From an uncultured Clostridiaceae bacterium (GTDB taxonomy: Bacteria > Bacillota > Clostridia > Lachnospirales > Lachnospiraceae), in NCBI GenBank assembly GCA_947175805.1, contig CAMWOF010000204.1, positions 1 to 5,141 on the forward strand: a DNA stretch of 5,141 bases, written 5' to 3'. The position numbers were made by a program, and so were the translations under genes. Of this stretch, positions 1 through 5,141 are shown piece by piece (the stretch's first letter is position 1; each line of letters begins with the position of its first letter). The notes below the pieces were generated by a model. The model had not been told where the DNA came from and did no database searches. It was given only the letters and a program-made list of their open reading frames with translations.

Positions 1-3
1 ATA

Positions 4-9
4 TATAAT
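4..9 (+). promoter_or_regulatory. Candidate -10 box for the GTPase-NYN gene
   Basis: A perfect TATAAT hexamer lies in the AT-rich leader 31 nt before the ATG at 41, which would give a transcript start near position 16 and a short 5' leader. The matching -35 element would fall before the start of the window, so the promoter cannot be confirmed. AT-rich DNA yields such hexamers by chance. Confidence 0.4.
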
Positions 10-40
10 AATTCCGAATGATATATGATAGGATGACAAT

Positions 41-1960
41 ATGAAAAGATTGGTCGTGGGCCTGCTTGCCCATGTGGATGCGGGGAAAACAACATTAGCG
101 GAAGGGCTGCTTTATCAGGCTGGCGTGATAAGAAAGCCGGGCAGGGTGGACCATCAGGATGCATTTCTGGATAACAATGCGTTAGAGCGGGAGCGAGGAA
201 TTACTATTTTTTCCAAGCAGGTGGAATTGCCGTGGAAGGATATGCGCATTACTATGCTGGATACGCCGGGTCATGTGGATTTTTCGACGGAGACAGAGCG
301 GACGCTGCAGGTGCTTGACTATGCAGTGTTGATTATCAGCGGCAGCGAGGGGATACAGAGCCACACAAAAACCCTATGGGATTTGCTGAAAACGTATCAG
401 ATACCAACATTTATTTTCGTGAACAAAATGGATATGCAGGGAGTGGATAAACAGGAGCTGCTGTCGGAATTAAACACGCAGATGCACAATGTTTTTGTGG
501 ATTTTACAAGGAGGGATACCCCTGAGTTTTACGAGGCCTGTGCCATGGCATCAGAGGAGGCGCTCGAGCATTTTTTAGGGCAGGATAAGCTGACGGATGA
601 ACAGATTGCGGAGGAAATCCGCTTTAGGAGGCTGTTTCCCTGCTTCTTCGGTTCTGCGCTCCGGCTTGAGGGTATAGAGGCGCTTTTGGACGGCATACTT
701 GCCTACACGAAAGCACCTGTTTATTCTGACAGCTTTGGGGCAAGAGTTTACAAGATAAGCAGGGATGCCAGGGGAAATAAGCTGGTTCATATGAAATTGA
801 CCGGCGGCAGCCTTCGGGTAAAGTCGGTCATCGAAACAGAGGGCGAAGCGGAGAAGGTGAATGAGCTGCGCATATATTCCGGGGAGCGTTATGAGACTGC
901 AGATGAGGTGCAGGCGGGTATGATTTGTGCGGTGACGGGCCTGGAGCGGGCAAGGGCAGGCATGGGGCTGGGTGCGGAGCCAGACATTCCCCATGGCATG
1001 CTAGAGCCGGTGCTTCGTTATCGGGTAGTACCGCCTGCGGAGGTGGACAGCATGGTACTGTACGGCTGGCTCAAAACACTTTCGGAGGAGGATTCCTCGC
1101 TCCATGTTACATGGCGGGAGGATTCCTCGGAGATTTATATGCGCCTGATGGGATTGGTGCAGATAGAGGTGCTGAAAAGAATCATCAGAGACCGCTTCGG
1201 CGTGGAGGTGGATTTTGATGAGGGCAGTATTATGTACAGGGAAACCATTGCTGCGCCGGTGAAGGGTATGGGGCATTATGAGCCTCTCCGGCACTATGCG
1301 GAAGTACAACTGCTGTTAGAGCCGCTGCCCCCGGGAAGCGGTCTGGAATTTGGCACAGACTGCCCGGAGGATGTGTTGGACAGAAACTGGCAGCGTCTTG
1401 TGCTGACTCATTTGGCGGAGCGGGAGCATTTGGGTGTACTCACCGGTTCGCCGATTACGGATATGCGCATTACCCTGCTTACCGGACGTGCCCATAACAA
1501 GCATACCGAGGGTGGGGATTTTAGGCAGGCGACTTACCGGGCGGTGCGGCAGGGCTTAAAATCTGCGGAGAGTGTGCTTCTAGAGCCGATATACCGGTTT
1601 ACCCTGCGGCTTCCGGCAAACCATGTGGGGCGCGCCATGTCGGATATCGAGAGAATGTGCGGGCATATGGATGCGCCCAATATTACAGGGGATGAGGCAG
1701 AGCTTACGGGCACTGCACCGGTGGCGGCCATGGGCAATTATCAGGCGGAGCTGTCTGCGTACACGGGTGGTGCAGGGAAGTGTTTTCTATCTGCCGGAGG
1801 CTATATGCCATGTCATAATGCAGAGGCAGTGATAGAAGAAGTGGGTTACGATAGTGAGCAGGACTTAAAAAATCCTACCTGTTCCGTTTTTTGCGCTCAC
1901 GGTGCAGGCTATCTGGTGCCTTGGAATGAAGTGCCCCAAATGGTGCATATGGACAGTGGC
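41..1960 (+). other. Tet(M)-like translation-factor module (domains G, II-V) of the fusion
   Basis: Residues 1-640 form a full-length ribosomal-protection-type GTPase. Domain III carries the family-like stretch EIYMRLMGLVQIEVL (364-378), comparable with the EIILSFLGKVQMEVI segment of Tet(M) as recalled from memory. Domain V begins at LLEPIYRF (513-520), matching the LLEPYLSF segment of Tet(M). The module appears complete and undamaged, which argues that the GTPase is functional and is not a decayed remnant attached to the nuclease. Confidence 0.85.
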
Positions 1961-2761
1961 TATGTGGAGGCGCTGGATGCAGCGAAGGGCTGTGTAAGTG
2001 AGGAGGCTTTGCAGAAGGAACCGGGAGCCGGAGCAGGCTATGCTGGCAGAGCAGGCCGCAGACAGACGGACTTGGCGGGAGATGAATACCGGGGTATGTC
2101 CGGTTCCGCAGAGGAGGATAAGGAGCTGGAGGCCATTTTTAACCGCACTTTCCAGTCCGGCGAGGACAGAGGACAGAAGAAATTTAAGAACACCTCAAGG
2201 GCGCTGGGGTATGAGCGCATGCCGGGGGCTGCAGGCAGCGCCGGCGGCAGGAAGGAAGAACAAAAACAGCGGCCAAAGCCGAAGCTTCCCCAGTGCCTGT
2301 TGGTGGACGGCTACAACGTCATTTTTGCATGGCCTGCCCTTGCAAAGCTGGCGGAGACGGATTTGGGTGCGGCCAGACAGGAGCTTAAGGACATTTTATC
2401 TAACTATCAGGGCTTTTGCGGCAGTATTGTAATATTGGTTTTTGACGCCTACAAGGTGAAGGGGAATCCCGGTTCCGTAGAAAAGTACCATAACATTCAT
2501 GTGGTGTACACAAAAGAGGCGGAAACCGCAGATATGTTTATTGAGAAAACCACACATGAGAACAGCAAAAAATATGATATTACAGTTGCCACCTCAGATG
2601 CGTTGGAGCAGTTGATTGTGATGGGGCAGGGAGGCAGGCGGATTTCCTCTAAGGACTTAGCGGAGGAGATTAAACGGGTGGCAGAAGTGAATATGCAGGA
2701 ATTTTCTGAGCGGCAGCAGGCGTTTGAACGGCCAACATATAAAGGAGGTAAAAATTTATGA
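41..2761 (+). CDS. Tet(M)/EF-G-like ribosomal GTPase fused to a YacP/Rae1-type NYN endoribonuclease domain
   Basis: This is a 906-residue cytosolic protein predicted to act on the ribosome. All GTPase motifs are intact: P-loop AHVDAGKT (10-17), switch I RGITI (52-56), DTPGH with the catalytic-type His (74-78), NKMD (128-131) and GSAL (204-207). Domain II (~230-310), III (~325-395), IV (~400-515) and V (~516-640) follow in the Tet(M)/EF-G order. Tet(M)-class proteins normally end near residue 640; this one continues through a charged linker (641-750) into a NYN domain (751-~885) resembling Bacillus YacP/Rae1, with VDGYN (755-759), VFDAYKVKG (800-808), KEAETAD (825-831) and TSD (851-853). The ATG at 41 has a modest AGGAT site at 30-34 and gives the start expected for the family. 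The last codons overlap the next gene by 4 nt. The gene is visibly richer in G+C than the downstream genes. GTPase and nuclease activity are inferred from family; the joint function is a hypothesis. Automatic annotation would probably call it a tetracycline resistance protein, which the domain IV tip does not support well. Confidence 0.93.
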   Translation: MKRLVVGLLAHVDAGKTTLAEGLLYQAGVIRKPGRVDHQDAFLDNNALERERGITIFSKQVELPWKDMRITMLDTPGHVDFSTETERTLQVLDYAVLIISGSEGIQSHTKTLWDLLKTYQIPTFIFVNKMDMQGVDKQELLSELNTQMHNVFVDFTRRDTPEFYEACAMASEEALEHFLGQDKLTDEQIAEEIRFRRLFPCFFGSALRLEGIEALLDGILAYTKAPVYSDSFGARVYKISRDARGNKLVHMKLTGGSLRVKSVIETEGEAEKVNELRIYSGERYETADEVQAGMICAVTGLERARAGMGLGAEPDIPHGMLEPVLRYRVVPPAEVDSMVLYGWLKTLSEEDSSLHVTWREDSSEIYMRLMGLVQIEVLKRIIRDRFGVEVDFDEGSIMYRETIAAPVKGMGHYEPLRHYAEVQLLLEPLPPGSGLEFGTDCPEDVLDRNWQRLVLTHLAEREHLGVLTGSPITDMRITLLTGRAHNKHTEGGDFRQATYRAVRQGLKSAESVLLEPIYRFTLRLPANHVGRAMSDIERMCGHMDAPNITGDEAELTGTAPVAAMGNYQAELSAYTGGAGKCFLSAGGYMPCHNAEAVIEEVGYDSEQDLKNPTCSVFCAHGAGYLVPWNEVPQMVHMDSGYVEALDAAKGCVSEEALQKEPGAGAGYAGRAGRRQTDLAGDEYRGMSGSAEEDKELEAIFNRTFQSGEDRGQKKFKNTSRALGYERMPGAAGSAGGRKEEQKQRPKPKLPQCLLVDGYNVIFAWPALAKLAETDLGAARQELKDILSNYQGFCGSIVILVFDAYKVKGNPGSVEKYHNIHVVYTKEAETADMFIEKTTHENSKKYDITVATSDALEQLIVMGQGGRRISSKDLAEEIKRVAEVNMQEFSERQQAFERPTYKGGKNL
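1484..1525 (+). other. Domain IV tip loop (residues 482-495), divergent from Tet(M)
   Basis: The segment GRAHNKHTEGGDFR aligns without gaps to the Tet(M) segment GLYYSPVSTPADFR (recalled from memory). The Tyr-Tyr-Ser-Pro-Val positions that reach the decoding centre and the tetracycline site in Tet(M) are Ala-His-Asn-Lys-His here. The anchoring DFR is kept. The loop is more basic and has two His, so it probably contacts the decoding centre differently. Confidence 0.65.
1961..2290 (+). other. Interdomain linker of the fusion (residues 641-750)
   Basis: About 110 residues join domain V to the NYN domain. The stretch is rich in Gly, Ala, Glu, Lys and Arg. It contains a likely short helix at EEDKELEAIFNRTF (691-704), then a basic stretch (711-720) and a Lys/Arg/Gln/Pro-rich segment (737-749) just before the nuclease. 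This is consistent with a largely flexible, RNA- or ribosome-contacting tether that could let the nuclease reach the A site. Structure is inferred from composition only. Confidence 0.6.
2291..2695 (+). other. NYN (PIN-like) endoribonuclease domain, YacP/Rae1 type
   Basis: Residues 751-885 follow the Bacillus YacP/Rae1 sequence along its whole core: LLVDGYNVIFAWP, then VFDAYKVKG, then YTKEAETAD, then VATSDALEQ and GQGGRRIS. The acidic residues expected to hold the metal ion are D756, D802, E828/D831 and D853, all present, so the domain is probably an active metal-dependent RNase. In Bacillus, Rae1 is a separate protein that cleaves mRNA within the ribosomal A site in a translation-dependent way. 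Which of these acidic residues are catalytic is inferred, not shown. Confidence 0.85.
2741..2748 (+). promoter_or_regulatory. Ribosome binding site for the secreted protein gene
   Basis: AAAGGAGG sits 9 nt before the ATG at 2758 and lies inside the last codons of the GTPase-NYN gene. It is a near-perfect Shine-Dalgarno sequence and fixes the start that overlaps the upstream stop as ATGA, so both termination-reinitiation and independent initiation are possible. Confidence 0.85.
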
Positions 2762-3843
2762 AAGCATTAACAAAAAAGAGGGTTTCTATTTTCTTGGCAC
2801 TGCTCATTTTATTTGGGACAGTAGCTTCCGGTATTCCGGTAAATGCCGCCAAAACATCAGAGTATGTGAAGATTTATGATGCGTCGCAGCAATATCAGAT
2901 GGAGGAGCGTGTCAAGGCAGACGGCTACTACTATTGGATTGCAGTAACCTATCAGTTTGAGACGGGCCAGGGATATGACGCACAGGATTATAAGAGTGCA
3001 CATTTTTCAATTTTGCGGGCAAAGACAAAGACGGGAACCGGAAAGGTAGTTTATGAATCTGATGGGATATGCACGAAGAAAATAAACGGCAAGAAGCGTA
3101 AGCTCATGCGCTATGAGTATCTGGATATTTACTGCAATGGCAAGTATGTGATTTTTGGTGAGCAGGACGTTAAGAGCGGGAAGATTACTTATTACCGAAT
3201 CGGGGTAAACGGCAAAGGCAAGAAAAAGCTGGCTTCCTTTGCAAATCCGAATTATCATCCGGATAAGTCCGAAAAATTTTCAGGCTCCGGTATCTTAGCC
3301 GTATATAAGGACAGTATATATTGCCGGGCCCCGGAAAAGAAAGGGTTAAAGGGAAATATCAATGGATATAAGGTGTCCATCAAGAACGCAAAGAAAACCA
3401 GGTGTAAGGCACTTGATACCTCTTATGCAAAGGATCCTGTCATCTATTGTGAGGGCGGATACCTTTATAATACTTCATGGGCACAAAAAGCCAAAGCCTT
3501 TAACATAAAAACCGGAAAGCAGGTAAAAACATTAAAGGCGGAAGCCTATGGCTACAGCAAGGACGGCAGTCTGTATGGTTTAATCAATGACAGGTATTTA
3601 AATGTGCTTAAGACCAAAATTTACCTGATTAAAAACAACAAGACAGGAGAGCCTGTTATGGATGTGGAGCTCTCCATTTCCGGGAAGTCGGAGGTAGAGC
3701 TGGGAACCATTAATGATGAATATATTTATCTGATTTATTATACGGAGCCGGGCAATGACAAGGTGCGGGCTTATTGCCGTTTTGATATAAAAGAGAAGAA
3801 AATATGGAAGATTAGCGAAGAGGAGTGGTATAAGAACCAGTAG
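2758..3843 (+). CDS. Secreted Lys/Tyr-rich protein of unknown function, possibly beta-propeller-like
   Basis: The function of this 361-residue protein is not recognised. The N-terminus is a clear Sec signal peptide: basic KALTKKR (2-8), a hydrophobic core (10-24), then VNA-AK with probable signal peptidase I cleavage after residue 30. No lipobox Cys, sortase motif or second membrane segment is seen, so it is probably released or loosely held at the surface. The mature part is rich in Lys, Tyr and Gly. It contains repeated short beta-strand-like units of the form 'hydrophobic strand, Asp/Asn-Gly turn, strand' (for example GKITYYRIGVNGKGKK near 140-160 and KAFNIKTGKQVKTLKAE near 245-261), which recalls DUF5050-like beta-propellers of Clostridia. 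That similarity is weak and only an impression. The start is set by a strong AAAGGAGG. The gene is co-directional with the GTPase-NYN gene, overlaps it by 4 nt and is followed by a terminator, so it is likely the last gene of that transcript. Confidence 0.85.
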   Translation: MKALTKKRVSIFLALLILFGTVASGIPVNAAKTSEYVKIYDASQQYQMEERVKADGYYYWIAVTYQFETGQGYDAQDYKSAHFSILRAKTKTGTGKVVYESDGICTKKINGKKRKLMRYEYLDIYCNGKYVIFGEQDVKSGKITYYRIGVNGKGKKKLASFANPNYHPDKSEKFSGSGILAVYKDSIYCRAPEKKGLKGNINGYKVSIKNAKKTRCKALDTSYAKDPVIYCEGGYLYNTSWAQKAKAFNIKTGKQVKTLKAEAYGYSKDGSLYGLINDRYLNVLKTKIYLIKNNKTGEPVMDVELSISGKSEVELGTINDEYIYLIYYTEPGNDKVRAYCRFDIKEKKIWKISEEEWYKNQ

Positions 3844-3859
3844 AATAAAGTGTGTTTTG

Positions 3860-3899
3860 AAACTGACCATGTACGACAGATACATTGGTCAGTTTTTTT
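3860..3899 (+). terminator. Intrinsic terminator after the secreted protein gene
   Basis: AAACTGACCA-TGTA (3860-3873) pairs with TACA-t-TGGTCAGTTT (3881-3895), giving a 14-bp stem with one bulged T and a 7-nt loop (CGACAGA). The T-tract runs from 3893 to 3899. It begins 17 nt after the stop codon and separates the left unit from the sigma factor operon. Confidence 0.9.
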
Positions 3900-3940
3900 G
3901 TGCCGCACATTTTTTTCATTCATCCGTTAAACAATATGAA

Positions 3941-3946
3941 GGGAGG
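3941..3946 (+). promoter_or_regulatory. Ribosome binding site deciding the GTG start of the sigma factor
   Basis: GGGAGG lies 8 nt before the GTG at 3955. No in-frame ATG lies near it; the next candidate, TTG at 3961, would be 14 nt away, so GTG is the best start. No convincing sigma-A or ECF-type promoter was found between the terminator and this site, although the operon must start in this stretch or by readthrough. Confidence 0.8.
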
Positions 3947-3954
3947 TTTTCAGG

Positions 3955-4422
3955 GTGCATTTGGACATTGAAAAAGAATACGAAAAAATATACCGATACT
4001 GCTATTTTCGCACAAAACATGTGCAAATGGCAGAGGATATTACCCAGGAGACTTTTCTTCGTTTTTTCCGAAGCAGTTATAGGGATACCGGACGGCCGCT
4101 GGCGTACCTGTACACGATTGCGAGAAACCTGTGTGTAGATGCTTTTCGGGAGCGGGAGATGATGCCACTTATTGAAGAGCCGGTGGATAGTGATTTTGAG
4201 AATCAGGTGGTAACCAATCTGGCATTGGAAGAAGCAATGCAGATGCTTACCAAAGAGGAGCAGGAGCTGTTATTGCTTCGCTATGTCAATGGGCTTTCCT
4301 TCGCAGTGTTATGTGAGATGTATCACGAATCCAGATTTGCACTGTACCGCAGGTTATCGAAGATTACAAAGAAATTAGAAGGGAGGCTTTCGGATGAACT
4401 GGAGAACAAAAAAGATGCTTAG
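3955..4422 (+). CDS. ECF-type (sigma-70 family) RNA polymerase sigma factor
   Basis: This 155-residue protein has the two-domain layout of group IV sigma factors. The sigma-2 domain (about 8-67) includes the diagnostic AEDITQETFLRFF (26-38) and YLYTIARNLCVDAFRERE (51-68), which form the core-binding and -10 recognition helices. A short acidic linker (74-88) follows, then sigma-4 (about 89-142), with LTKEEQELLLLRYVNGLSF (98-116) leading into a helix-turn-helix ending ALYRRLSKITKKLEGRL (129-145) that would read the -35 element. Length is slightly below the ~160-190 usual for the family, with no extra C-terminal domain. Translation starts at GTG with GGGAGG 8 nt upstream. The end overlaps the following membrane protein gene by 29 nt. 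It probably drives its own operon, including the transporter genes, in response to an envelope or small-molecule signal; the signal is unknown. Confidence 0.93.
   Translation: MHLDIEKEYEKIYRYCYFRTKHVQMAEDITQETFLRFFRSSYRDTGRPLAYLYTIARNLCVDAFREREMMPLIEEPVDSDFENQVVTNLALEEAMQMLTKEEQELLLLRYVNGLSFAVLCEMYHESRFALYRRLSKITKKLEGRLSDELENKKDA
4381..4386 (+). promoter_or_regulatory. Ribosome binding site for the membrane protein gene, inside the sigma factor gene
   Basis: GGGAGG is 7 nt before the ATG at 4394 and embedded in sigma factor codons. It supports this ATG as the true start despite the 29-nt overlap. Confidence 0.8.
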
Positions 4423-5104
4423 GGAATACTATAGGGCGCCTGAACCAAGGAGAAAGCGGGAGTTTGCGGCAAGATGGACGAGACCAAGGATTTCTATCGG
4501 GAAAATGATTTTGCATCAGCTGCATTACATTTCCAAGTGGAATATACTTTGTTCCACGCTTTTGTTTGGAATTATGCTTGCTGCCGGCAGATATGTGAGT
4601 TTTTCTGTCTTGGGAACGCTGTATGCGATGGTTCCTTTTTTGGTGGTGCTTTCCGTTACGGAGAGTATGCGTTCCTTTCGATTTGGAATGACGGAGCTGG
4701 AAAGTACAACTTTATTTTCTCTGAAAAGTATTATAATGATGCGGATGCTTTTGTTAGGCATAGGGAACCTGTTATGTCTTTTTATGTTTGCCTTCTTAAG
4801 AAATGAGAATGTAGTCATGGAGTTTATTTATCTGCTGGTTCCATATTTCATGACAGCGGCAGGTGGTCTGGCAGTTTTTAGAAGATATTCCGGCATAACT
4901 GGAAATTATATGTGTCTGGTGTTGTCAGCCGGGGTTTCTGCACTGCAATGCTATGTGTATTATGCGTATCAAGATATATATCTGGCGGAGTATAACACCA
5001 TATGGCTATTTGTATGTATTTTGTTGGCTGTTTTATTGGGCAGGGAGATGAAACAAACCTTTTTTATCATTACAAAACAGAGGGAGGATTTAGTATGGGA
5101 TTAA
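4394..5104 (+). CDS. Six-helix membrane protein of an ECF sigma/ABC transporter operon
   Basis: This is a 236-residue integral membrane protein with a basic cytosolic N-terminus of about 45 residues (RTKKMLREYYRAPEPRRKRE, 4-23). Six hydrophobic segments follow, near 48-64, 70-89, 112-133, 141-163, 171-191 and 200-217, and then a short charged tail. Between helices 2 and 3 is a polar stretch, SFRFGMTELESTTLFSLKS (94-112), that probably faces the cytosol. It matches the type of protein I associate with Clostridial sigma-factor/ABC operons, but no characterised function is known to me. Its position directly after the sigma gene is the usual anti-sigma position, but no zinc-type HxxxCxxC motif is present. 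It could be an anti-sigma or sensor protein, or a permease-like partner of the downstream ATPase. It overlaps the sigma gene by 29 nt and the next gene by 10 nt, so production of all three is probably coupled. Confidence 0.85.
   Translation: MNWRTKKMLREYYRAPEPRRKREFAARWTRPRISIGKMILHQLHYISKWNILCSTLLFGIMLAAGRYVSFSVLGTLYAMVPFLVVLSVTESMRSFRFGMTELESTTLFSLKSIIMMRMLLLGIGNLLCLFMFAFLRNENVVMEFIYLLVPYFMTAAGGLAVFRRYSGITGNYMCLVLSAGVSALQCYVYYAYQDIYLAEYNTIWLFVCILLAVLLGREMKQTFFIITKQREDLVWD
5081..5087 (+). promoter_or_regulatory. Ribosome binding site for the ABC ATPase gene
   Basis: AGGGAGG lies 7 nt before the ATG at 5095, within the last codons of the membrane protein gene. It is the main support for a real start in the final 47 bases. 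Confidence 0.75.
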
Positions 5105-5141
5105 CAGTTGACCGGGTGACGAAACAATATGAAAATAAAAT
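5095..5141 (+). CDS. ABC transporter ATP-binding protein, 5' end only
   Basis: Only the first 15 codons are inside the window. They read MGLTVDRVTKQYENK, the usual opening of an ABC nucleotide-binding subunit: a first beta-strand, then a Tyr (residue 12) in the place of the A-loop aromatic that stacks on the adenine ring. The Walker A motif would lie just past the edge. The start overlaps the membrane protein stop by 10 nt and has a strong ribosome binding site. The assignment rests on a short N-terminus plus context. Confidence 0.72.
   Translation, partial: MGLTVDRVTKQYENK

Noticed and set aside
575..994. Open frame on the minus strand within the GTPase region (with similar minus-strand frames at 1001-1309 and 1316-1504)
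   Set aside because: Antisense to a strongly supported coding region, no convincing ribosome binding site, and Cys/His/Arg-rich translations with no family resemblance; these are frame shadows.
1087..1129. 13-bp direct repeat GGAGGATTCCTCG at 1087-1099 and 1117-1129, 30 bp apart
   Set aside because: In phase with codons and encoding similar Glu-Asp-Ser-Ser words within domain III at positions where Tet(M) aligns without insertion; most likely chance or codon-level similarity.
1998..2432. 144-codon plus-strand frame overlapping the linker and NYN region
   Set aside because: The translation is Arg/Trp-rich and structureless, whereas the overlapping main frame gives a clear NYN domain. It is not evidence of a frameshift, since the main frame stays open and motif-rich throughout.
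3899..3916. Possible second terminator (TGTG-CCG-CACA followed by seven T)
   Set aside because: The stem is only 4 bp with a 3-nt loop and is too weak; the stronger hairpin just upstream already explains termination.
3900..3940. Promoter for the sigma factor operon
   Set aside because: No hexamer pair with acceptable spacing was found; the best -10-like match (TATGAA at 3935-3940) abuts the ribosome binding site, so no promoter is called although one probably exists here.
3857..4138. 93-codon plus-strand frame crossing the terminator and sigma factor start
   Set aside because: It starts inside the terminator stem, has no ribosome binding site, and overlaps the sigma-2 coding region in another frame.

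Overview
The window looks like chromosome of a low-to-mid GC Firmicute, most likely a gut Clostridium relative of the Lachnospiraceae. The reasons are strong GGAGG-type ribosome binding sites with 7-9 nt spacers, all genes on one strand with overlapping starts and stops, and the protein families present. This placement is inference from family resemblance; no rRNA or marker gene is present.

Left unit (about 1-3843). A short AT-rich leader with a TATAAT box precedes a 906-codon gene. Its first ~640 residues are a complete EF-G/Tet(M)-like translational GTPase. A charged ~110-residue linker follows, and the last ~140 residues are a YacP/Rae1-type NYN (PIN-like) endoribonuclease domain. Bacillus Rae1 is a free-standing protein that enters the ribosomal A site and cuts mRNA there, and Tet(M)-like GTPases bind overlapping space on the ribosome. 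The fusion therefore suggests a single-polypeptide ribosome-rescue or ribosome-protection machine. The tip loop of domain IV does not carry the residues Tet(M) uses to displace tetracycline, so a simple 'tetracycline resistance' label is doubtful. The stop codon of this gene overlaps (ATGA) the start of a gene for a 361-residue secreted, Lys/Tyr-rich protein of unknown function, possibly a beta-propeller. A clear intrinsic terminator at 3860-3899 ends the unit.

Right unit (3955 to the window edge). This is a tight cluster of an ECF-type RNA polymerase sigma factor (GTG start), a six-helix membrane protein with a charged cytosolic N-terminus, and the first 15 codons of what looks like an ABC transporter ATPase. 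Neighbouring reading frames overlap by 29 and 10 nt and each gene has its own strong ribosome binding site. The layout suggests a signal-responsive sigma factor controlling its own transporter, with the membrane protein in the place where an anti-sigma factor or transporter partner would usually sit. The signal and cargo cannot be read from the sequence.

No tRNA, rRNA, CRISPR array, insertion sequence or phage feature was seen. No gene on the minus strand is supported.
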